NCBI RefSeq assembly: GCF_019748715.1
Contig: NZ_JACLBZ010000010.1
Coordinates: 57,342 to 121,341, forward strand
Length of the DNA stretch: 64,000 bases
Direction of reading: 5' to 3'
Source: Sporosarcina aquimarina
GTDB taxonomy: Bacteria; Bacillota; Bacilli; Bacillales_A; Planococcaceae
Under the pieces are notes generated by a model. The model was given only the letters and a program-made list of their open reading frames with translations. It was not told where the DNA came from and ran no database searches. Numbering within the stretch: the first letter of the stretch is position 1; the number at the start of each line of letters is the position of its first letter. Below, in pieces: positions 57,800 to 64,000 of the stretch. Both the position numbers and the translations under genes were made by a program.

Positions 57800-58714
57800 A
57801 TGAGTTCGTTAACAGCCGCAAGAAGAATGTTGCAAATTAATAGAGAGAATGCGATTGGTTACTTATTGCTCGTCCCCTCGATCATCATCTTTGCGGTTTT
57901 TACATTTTGGCCCATTATATATACAGTATATTTAAGCTTTTTTGACTGGAATATGATCAGTCCGACAAAAGAGTATGTTGGATTGAAAAATTACATAGAA
58001 GTACTTTCTGATCCGAAAACCTATAGAATACTCGGCAATACGTTTCTTTATATCGCGTTATTACTAGTTATTAATTGTGCAATCCCATATATTTTTGCTT
58101 TTGTTATTGATATTGTGTTAAAAAAGTACAAAAACTTTTATAAAAGTGCCCTGTTTTTACCAGCATTTATTTCTCTGGTTGTCGGTTCGATCTTATTTAC
58201 TTGGATGTTAAATCCGGTTTCGGGTCCTTTGGCTATTGTGTTTGGATGGATAGGGTTGGAGATACCCAATTGGTCAAAAGCAGAAGGATGGATTATCGTC
58301 GTGTTAAGTTTGATTACATCCTGGAAGATTTTTGGCTATAATTTCATTCTTCTTTATGCTTCGATTAACGGAATTTCTAGGGAAATCATTGAAGCGGCGA
58401 AGCTAGACAATATTCCACTTTGGCGTATTTTCATCCAAATCATTTTGCCGATGAGTAGTGCCACGGGGATTTATGTATTTATTATCACGATTGTTCAGAG
58501 TTTACAATATGTATTTACACCCGTAAAAGTAGTTTCGCAAGGCGGACCCGATTATGCTAGTTCCAATCTGATCTATCATGCGTATCATGAAGCATTTGTT
58601 GTATACCGTACAGGACACTCAGCAACCTTATCGATTATCACGATGGCGTTGTTTTTATTGCTGCTATTTCTTGAATTCAAGTTTGTAGAGCGTGGGGTTT
58701 ATTATGAGAATTAG
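57800..58714 (+). CDS. Ugp-type ABC transporter, permease 1 (UgpA-like)
   Basis: 304 residues with six membrane segments and the EAA loop EIIEAAKLDNIPLWRIFIQIILP. MalF/UgpA-type sequence features include LLVPSIIIFAVFTFWPIIYT near the start. Forms the membrane channel with the permease encoded next. AGTGGAGG precedes the ATG; its end overlaps the next gene by 11 bases. Confidence 0.92.
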   Translation: MSSLTAARRMLQINRENAIGYLLLVPSIIIFAVFTFWPIIYTVYLSFFDWNMISPTKEYVGLKNYIEVLSDPKTYRILGNTFLYIALLLVINCAIPYIFAFVIDIVLKKYKNFYKSALFLPAFISLVVGSILFTWMLNPVSGPLAIVFGWIGLEIPNWSKAEGWIIVVLSLITSWKIFGYNFILLYASINGISREIIEAAKLDNIPLWRIFIQIILPMSSATGIYVFIITIVQSLQYVFTPVKVVSQGGPDYASSNLIYHAYHEAFVVYRTGHSATLSIITMALFLLLLFLEFKFVERGVYYEN

Positions 58715-59528
58715 TAGACATGCGGAGACGATCTGGCATTTTATTTTCATGGTTACTGTCCTAGTCATGGTATTTCCCATTATCTATGCTTTCGGAATGT
58801 CTTTTAAGCCATTAGAGGATGCATATAATAATGTACTGAACATCCTTCCGATTAACGCTAGTTTGGAAAATTATCGAACATTATTTGCTTCATTGCCTGT
58901 TTTGAAAATTACTATGAACACATTTGTTGTAGCTTCTGTTGCCACAGTATTTAAGTTGGTGACCTCCTTTTTAGCGGCCTATGCGTTTGTCTATTTTAAA
59001 TTTAAAGGGAAAGAAGTAATCTATTTTCTTTTAATCGGTACAATTTTCATTCCTTTTACCGTCACGATGATCCCCAACTATCTGATTATCTCGGAAATTG
59101 GAATGCTTGATAGTGTGTGGGGAGTGATTCTGCCGCAATTGGCGGACGCTGTAGGTATATTCCTGATTCATCAGGCAATGAAAAACATTCCGGGCTCTTT
59201 GATTGAAGTAGCTCGTTTGGATAATATGGGGCATGGCCGAATCATGAAGGATATTGTGTTGCCCCTTGTACGACCCGCGGTAACTTCTGTAGGAATATGG
59301 TTTTTTATTGGTACTTGGAATGAGTTTGTATGGCCGGTGCTTGTGTTGAAAACAACTGAAAATTATACATTGCCCTTGGCGCTTCAGATGTTTATCAGCT
59401 CGGAAGGCGGCACGAATTTTACTGTTGCGATGGCTGTATCGGTCATTACGATGATCATCCCACTCATTTTATACCTATCATTCCAAAAGTATATTATAGG
59501 GACATTCACTTCATCAGGTATTAAATAA
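58704..59528 (+). CDS. Ugp-type ABC transporter, permease 2 (UgpE-like)
   Basis: 274 residues from the ATG at 58704 (a GTG at 58692 is in frame). Six membrane segments with EAA loop LIEVARLDNMGHGRIMKDIVLPL, and GTWNEFVWPVLVL, typical of MalG/UgpE permeases. Coupled to permease 1. Confidence 0.92.
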   Translation: MRISRHAETIWHFIFMVTVLVMVFPIIYAFGMSFKPLEDAYNNVLNILPINASLENYRTLFASLPVLKITMNTFVVASVATVFKLVTSFLAAYAFVYFKFKGKEVIYFLLIGTIFIPFTVTMIPNYLIISEIGMLDSVWGVILPQLADAVGIFLIHQAMKNIPGSLIEVARLDNMGHGRIMKDIVLPLVRPAVTSVGIWFFIGTWNEFVWPVLVLKTTENYTLPLALQMFISSEGGTNFTVAMAVSVITMIIPLILYLSFQKYIIGTFTSSGIK

Positions 59529-59541
59529 TGGAGGGTGCATA

Positions 59542-60678
59542 ATGAAAGAAATCAAATTTGAGCATGTCAAGAAATCTTATGGCGACACTGAAGTTGTAAA
59601 GGACCTTAACTTTACGATAAAAGAAGGAGAACGTTTGATATTGCTAGGTCCGTCCGGATGTGGTAAGTCGACGATCTTGCGGATGATTGCCGGGCTTGAA
59701 GATATTACGGCAGGAAACTTATTCATGAATGGTCAAAAGGTGAATGATATTCCGAGTGGAAAACGGAATGTTTCGATGGTTTTCCAAAATTATGCGTTAT
59801 ACCCGCATATGACAGTGAAACAAAATATCATATACGGTTTGAAGGTTAAAAAGGTAGACAAAGAAGAAATTGAAAAGCGGCTTGAGTTTGTTTTGGAGAT
59901 GCTGCAGTTAAAAGGATACGAGGATCGTCTTCCAAAACAGCTATCTGGTGGGCAACGTCAGCGCGTGGCACTGGCTCGGGCAACGGTCAAACGAAGTGAC
60001 TTCTTTCTGCTGGATGAACCTTTATCCAATCTGGATGCCCAGCTGCGGGTTTCTGCCCGAAAGGAATTGAAGAAAATTCACGAAATGTTAGGTCAGACGA
60101 TCGTCTATGTAACCCATGATCAAATTGAAGCGATGACGTTTGCCGATCGAATTGTCTTGATGTATAACGGAGAGTTACAAATGATTGATACACCGGAGAA
60201 TGTGTATCATCGACCTGCAAATGTATTTACGGCAAAGTTTATCGGTTCTCCTCCGACAAATATATTGGAGATGGAGTTGGGTGACGGCTCAGTGAAAATA
60301 GGGAAACAGAGCTTTTTATTGAATGATCTATGGAAACAGCAGATTTCACAGATAGGAGCGGAAGAGCTATTGTTCGGTATCCGACCGGAACATACAGAGT
60401 TGTCTGCCATTCCTTTGCCAAATGGATTACGTGGTCAAGTAAAATATGTTGAAAATCAAGGGGATAATTATGGAGTCTATTTAGACGTGGATGGACAAGA
60501 GCTGATTGCAATGAGTGAAAATGGAAACTGGCACGATGGGCAGGATGCTTATGTTCGACCATTCATGGAGAAATTTCATTTTTTCTTTAAAAATACAGAA
60601 AAGAATATAGGCTATCCACAACAGATGAAAGTGGTAGAAGAGCTGCATTATCTTGAAGAAGGAAAGGTGACTGTATAA
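59542..60678 (+). CDS. Ugp-type ABC transporter, ATP-binding protein (UgpC/MsmX-like)
   Basis: 378 residues. Walker A GPSGCGKST, Q loop VFQNYALYPH, signature LSGGQRQR, Walker B FFLLDEPLSNLD, His switch VTHDQ, then a C-terminal TOBE/OB domain (from about 240) as in UgpC and MalK. Dedicated ATPase of this operon rather than a shared one. Stop and next start overlap as TAATG. Confidence 0.93.
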   Translation: MKEIKFEHVKKSYGDTEVVKDLNFTIKEGERLILLGPSGCGKSTILRMIAGLEDITAGNLFMNGQKVNDIPSGKRNVSMVFQNYALYPHMTVKQNIIYGLKVKKVDKEEIEKRLEFVLEMLQLKGYEDRLPKQLSGGQRQRVALARATVKRSDFFLLDEPLSNLDAQLRVSARKELKKIHEMLGQTIVYVTHDQIEAMTFADRIVLMYNGELQMIDTPENVYHRPANVFTAKFIGSPPTNILEMELGDGSVKIGKQSFLLNDLWKQQISQIGAEELLFGIRPEHTELSAIPLPNGLRGQVKYVENQGDNYGVYLDVDGQELIAMSENGNWHDGQDAYVRPFMEKFHFFFKNTEKNIGYPQQMKVVEELHYLEEGKVTV

Positions 60679-61478
60679 TGAATAAATCAGTAACTTATTC
60701 GGATTTGCTACTATTGAACAATGATGTCCTTACAAATATTCATCAGCTAATAGAGTACGGAGCGGATAAAATTGAAATTATGATGGATGGCGGACCATGG
60801 AATGAGATGGAGGAGTTGTTTGAGACACTCTCCATTGAGCTGAAGAAATTTCCAGTTTCTTTTAGTATTCATCCTCCCGCATGGGATATAAATTTGACAA
60901 GCGAAAATAAAGCAATTCGCGAAGCTTCATTTACTGAATACAAAAAAGCGATTGAATTTGCAGGGATGATTCATGCCGACCATGTGGTGATTCATCCAGG
61001 GTTCTGCTTTTCTCCAAGTTTTAATAAAAAGCAAGCACAACTTCGAGCCGCTGAATATATTAAGCGATTATGTGAAGTTGCGCGACCTTTAGGGGTCCGG
61101 CTCGCTATTGAAAATGTTGGATACAAGGGGAATGCTCTTTTTAATGAAAGAGAATTTGCAAGTTTTTTAGACGAGATCGATGAGACAGCCGGTTATTTAC
61201 TTGATGTTGGACATGCCCAGCTGGATGGTTGGGACATACCTGAAGTAATACGAATGGTGAAAGACAGGTTAATCGCGCTTCATATCCATGATAATTTAGG
61301 AGAAGCGGATGAACATCTACCAATTGGAACAGGAAAAATGGATTGGAGTAAAATTATCAATACGCTAAATGAAAATGAGATTGATTGTGAATTGATTCTA
61401 GAATATGCGCCTGGTACTTCTTTGGATGAGCTGCGTATAGGAAAAGAATTTTTAAATCAAAGAGTCTTTGCGTGCTAG
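60678..61478 (+). CDS. Sugar phosphate isomerase/epimerase-like TIM-barrel protein
   Basis: 266 residues of the AP_endonuc_2 / xylose-isomerase-like TIM barrel. Metal-binding positions are likely in HADHVVIHPGF, RLAIENVGY, YLLDVGHAQ and IALHIHDN, and the late Glu in LILEYAPG. The family contains isomerases, epimerases and endonuclease IV. In a Pho-linked ugp operon, a place often held by a glycerophosphodiesterase (UgpQ), it may act on the imported phosphate compound; its reaction is unknown. Confidence 0.85.
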   Translation: MNKSVTYSDLLLLNNDVLTNIHQLIEYGADKIEIMMDGGPWNEMEELFETLSIELKKFPVSFSIHPPAWDINLTSENKAIREASFTEYKKAIEFAGMIHADHVVIHPGFCFSPSFNKKQAQLRAAEYIKRLCEVARPLGVRLAIENVGYKGNALFNEREFASFLDEIDETAGYLLDVGHAQLDGWDIPEVIRMVKDRLIALHIHDNLGEADEHLPIGTGKMDWSKIINTLNENEIDCELILEYAPGTSLDELRIGKEFLNQRVFAC

Positions 61479-61494
61479 TATGAGGGGGAGCAGA

Positions 61495-62307
61495 GTGATC
61501 TTACCTAATGATTTTGATGCGTATTGTTTCGATTTGGATGGCACGATTTATCTAGGTGATAAATTGCTTCCTGGAGTTAAGGAAACGATACATATCATTC
61601 GCAAGACAGGGAAAAAAGTGCTCTTTATTACAAACTCTCCTACATTAACACGTGAGGAAGGGAAAATCCGGCTAGAACAAATGGGTATTGCTACGGAACT
61701 AGAAGAAATTCTTACTGCCCCGTATCTGGCAGGATCTTATTTTTCCGTGTTTGAGCCTGATGCAACTGTTTTTATTATTGGAGAAGAGGCAATCAGAACG
61801 GAACTTAGAAACTTTTCCATTCAAACAACAGAGGACCCGATGAAAGCAACCCATGTCCTTACGGGGATGGACAGATCATTTACTTATGATGATTTACAGT
61901 TTGCGATGGACGCGGTCAGAAACTGCAGAAACTTCATTATCACCAATCCGGATCCCTCTTGTCCGGTACCGAGCGGTTTCATCCCAGATACGTTATCCCT
62001 TGCGAAAGCGATAGAGGTGGCTTCGGGACAGAAAGTTAATAAAGTGATTGGTAAACCTGATAAGTTTTATAGTGATCAGATGGTTGAGCTACTAGGTGTT
62101 GAGCGACAAAAAATATTGGTGATTGGTGACCGTTTAGATACGGACATTCAGTTGGGAATAGCACAGGGATTTGCTACATGCTTAGTTCTAACAGGGATTT
62201 CAAGGGAGACAGATATGGAAAGCACCGGGATACGACCTGATTATGTAATAGAAAATATGAAACATCTTTTTCGTGGCATAGATGAAGATGCTATGGTTAA
62301 AGTATAA
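61495..62307 (+). CDS. HAD-IIA family phosphatase (NagD/AraL-like)
   Basis: 270 residues from the GTG at 61495 (AGGGGGAG before it); ATG at 61480 or TTG at 61468 are alternatives that overlap or touch the previous gene. HAD motifs: CFDLDGTIYLGD (Asp nucleophile), FITNSPT, the KVIGKPDKF motif 3 Lys and VIGDRLDTDI motif 4, with a C2 cap in between, as in NagD, AraL and phosphoglycolate/glycerol-phosphate phosphatases. It likely frees inorganic phosphate from the imported ester. Last gene of the operon. Confidence 0.9.
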   Translation: MILPNDFDAYCFDLDGTIYLGDKLLPGVKETIHIIRKTGKKVLFITNSPTLTREEGKIRLEQMGIATELEEILTAPYLAGSYFSVFEPDATVFIIGEEAIRTELRNFSIQTTEDPMKATHVLTGMDRSFTYDDLQFAMDAVRNCRNFIITNPDPSCPVPSGFIPDTLSLAKAIEVASGQKVNKVIGKPDKFYSDQMVELLGVERQKILVIGDRLDTDIQLGIAQGFATCLVLTGISRETDMESTGIRPDYVIENMKHLFRGIDEDAMVKV

Positions 62308-62637
62308 GATGGCGTTTTTGTTGAATATTTGATGTCGACAGCCGGACCTTCTAGATGAAGCGTTACTGGGTTAGTATGAAAATAGATATGAATGGAATTC
62401 GTTTTGTGTACCTCGTAGTAGGCATTTACAAGCTGCATAGAAAGTAGAAAAAACTGAGTGTGCCGGTTTTGTGCCAACTCAGTTTTTTTATTTGAAAGTG
62501 AACTATCGACTCCATACTTGGGGTGATAGTGTATAAAATCAACTCCTATCTGCTTTTGTAGATTTTCCTCATAAATGATTGATCCACATATATGAAGGGA
62601 AAAGGATAGTAGAGCATTAGAGATAGGAGAGGATCGT
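62308..62637. other. Spacer with terminator
   Basis: No gene is supported. It contains the terminator at 62449-62490 and the upstream region of the aldo/keto reductase. Confidence 0.5.
62449..62490 (+). terminator. Terminator, probable end of the ugp-type operon
   Basis: AAAAACTGAGT and ACTCAGTTTTTTT around a 17-base loop, about 140 bases after the phosphatase stop. Confidence 0.75.
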
Positions 62638-63705
62638 ATGGAATATATCAATTTGGGAAAATCGGGTCTGAGAGTGCCTAAATATATTTTAGGTACCATT
62701 CCTTTCAGTGGAACAAACGGATTTGAAGCTGCGGGAAACGTTCAGGGCGAGCAAGCCAGAAAAATGGTGGATATTTGCTTGGAAGCTGGAATCAATATGT
62801 TTGATACCGCAAACCTGTATTCAAAAGGAGATGCAGAAAAAGTTCTTGGCGAAGCTATAGCAGGCCGCAGGGATCAAGTACTTTTAACATCGAAAACCGG
62901 TTTCCCATTAGGGGGTAATCCGAATTCCGTTGGTGCGTCTCGCATTAATATCGAGCAATCCATTGACCAGACGCTCAAGCGCTTAGGAACCGATTATCTG
63001 GATCTATACTTTGTCCATCTGTGGGACGGGCGTACGCCGGTAGAGGAAACGGTTGCAGCGATGACGGATTTGGTTAAATCAGGAAAGATCCGTTATTGGG
63101 GCGTTTCCAATTACAGCGGATGGGCGCTTGCCAGAACCTTTACGATTGCAGAGCAACCCGGCTACATACCGCCGATTTGCCAACAGATCTATTATACACC
63201 GGAGGCCCGGGAAGCAGAATATGAACTGCTGCCTGCCGGGAGTGAATTAGGGATTGGTTCGATGATCTGGAGTCCGCTCGGTGAAGGCTTGTTTAACGGA
63301 AAAATCAGCCGCGATAAACGCGCGCCAAAAAATACTCGTCAGGGCGGAGGTTGGTCAGAGCCTTGGGTGAAGAATGAAGAAAGGCTTTATAGAGTCATTG
63401 ATGCACTTCAGGAAGTAGCGGATAACCGTGGCTTGACGGTTCCGCAGATTGCGCTTGCCTGGGTGAAAGATCGTCCAAATGTCGGCCCGGTCGTTATTGC
63501 TGCCCGAAATGAGGAGCAGCTTCGCGAAAATATTGATTCGTACGAAATTGAACTATCAAAGGATGAGCATGATAAAATTGAATCGGTTGCACGTCCGGAA
63601 CCTTTCTATCCGTTATGGCACCGTGCAATGAATTCAATTGCTAACAGTTCACCGTCTGAAATAACGTACCTTCAGGGATATAGAAAATCCCTGGAGCTGG
63701 ATTAA
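62638..63705 (+). CDS. Aldo/keto reductase
   Basis: 355 residues. The catalytic tetrad is visible: Asp and Tyr in FDTANLYSKG, Lys in LTSKTGFPLGG, His in LYFVHLWDG; the cofactor loop follows in the C-terminal third (VVIAARNEEQLRENID). Reduces aldehydes or ketones with NADPH; no specific substrate can be named. GGAGAGG precedes the ATG. Transcribed alone. Confidence 0.92.
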   Translation: MEYINLGKSGLRVPKYILGTIPFSGTNGFEAAGNVQGEQARKMVDICLEAGINMFDTANLYSKGDAEKVLGEAIAGRRDQVLLTSKTGFPLGGNPNSVGASRINIEQSIDQTLKRLGTDYLDLYFVHLWDGRTPVEETVAAMTDLVKSGKIRYWGVSNYSGWALARTFTIAEQPGYIPPICQQIYYTPEAREAEYELLPAGSELGIGSMIWSPLGEGLFNGKISRDKRAPKNTRQGGGWSEPWVKNEERLYRVIDALQEVADNRGLTVPQIALAWVKDRPNVGPVVIAARNEEQLRENIDSYEIELSKDEHDKIESVARPEPFYPLWHRAMNSIANSSPSEITYLQGYRKSLELD

Positions 63706-63750
63706 GGAAATGTTTCAAAAAAGAGACTGGGACAAAAGGATTCAAAACGA

Positions 63751-63812
63751 TAAAAAGCCGAACGTTTACAAAACATTCAAACATAGTTTTGTAAAATAGT
63801 TCGGTTTTTTCT
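63751..63812 (+). terminator. Terminator after the aldo/keto reductase
   Basis: AAAAAGCCGAAC and GTTCGGTTTTTT with inner ACAAAAC/GTTTTGT pairing. Confidence 0.75.
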
Positions 63813-63844
63813 ATGCAAAGAAACTGCAAACTTGGAGCTGCTTA

Positions 63845-64000
63845 AGGGATTTCCACTACGGGCAGGGACGCTTTCCGCGAGGCGCAGGTGAGCCTCCTCG
63901 TCCGCTTCGCTTCCTACGGGGTCTCACCATTTGCGCTACATCCCGCAGGAAAAGCCGTGACGAAGAATGGCTTTTGCGAGCATAAGCGAAGCGTTGGGAG
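63845..64000. repeat. Dispersed GC-rich palindromic repeat
   Basis: GC-richer than its surroundings. GCGCAGGTGAG (63882-63892) faces CTCACCATTTGCGC (63923-63936) across a GC-rich loop, next to GGACGCTTTCCGCG and CCCGCAGGA strings. This resembles a family of intergenic repeats common in Bacillaceae genomes. It runs off the end of the window. Confidence 0.6.

Overview
The window looks like chromosomal DNA of an endospore-forming, low-to-moderate GC Bacillales, most likely Planococcaceae and close to Sporosarcina. The reasons are a Bacillus-type gene order (fadN-fadA-fadE, an ArsC/Spx-like gene, gcvH, a toprim gene, a thioredoxin gene, S-box, metNPQ, sufCDSUB), a CwlJ-type spore cortex hydrolase, three S-layer-homology (SLH) proteins, a urea transporter, GGAGG-type ribosome binding sites and frequent GTG/TTG starts. 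The genus is an inference. No rRNA, tRNA, CRISPR array or intact mobile element was seen.

Left part (1-15000): an HSL-type esterase; a PadR-DUF1700-DUF4097 membrane/envelope operon; an SLH protein with an ECF-type promoter; a YqhV-like protein; a cold-shock gene; a polar amino acid ABC transporter; a DUF3221 lipoprotein; the wreck of a TetR regulator gene; small proteins of unknown function; a CapA-type protein; a FabG-like reductase.

15000-24300 is an envelope cluster: a winged-helix protein, then a polysaccharide deacetylase, an ECF sigma factor and a membrane protein with a degenerate signal-peptidase-like domain (probable anti-sigma), two SLH proteins and an OatA-like O-acetyltransferase. 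The promoter in front of the deacetylase-sigma operon is nearly identical to the one in front of the distant SLH gene at 3441, which suggests an autoregulated sigma factor with a surface regulon.

24300-38900 holds accessory and housekeeping genes: MarR-MFS, tRNA-dihydrouridine synthase, a relic of an ImmA/IrrE peptidase gene, a urea transporter, a LuxR/GAF regulator divergent from an esterase-Baeyer-Villiger monooxygenase pair, cwlJ, two DNA repair proteins, a ZIP transporter, twin Pro/Gly-rich proteins that both start at TTG, a 5'-3' exonuclease, a C39-like peptidase and a thioredoxin.

38900-56150 is conserved core: the fatty acid beta-oxidation operon fadNAE behind a perfect FadR box, a 21-bp-period repeat array, gcvH and neighbours, a SAM riboswitch controlling metNPQ with a repeat element wedged between riboswitch and gene, a dicarboxylate/amino acid symporter, and sufCDSUB.

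56150-64000 carries a Ugp-type ABC transporter operon (binding protein, two permeases, ATPase, TIM-barrel protein, HAD phosphatase) behind what reads as a PhoP box with 11-bp-spaced TTTACA-like repeats, so it is probably a phosphate-starvation operon. An aldo/keto reductase and a dispersed palindromic repeat close the window.
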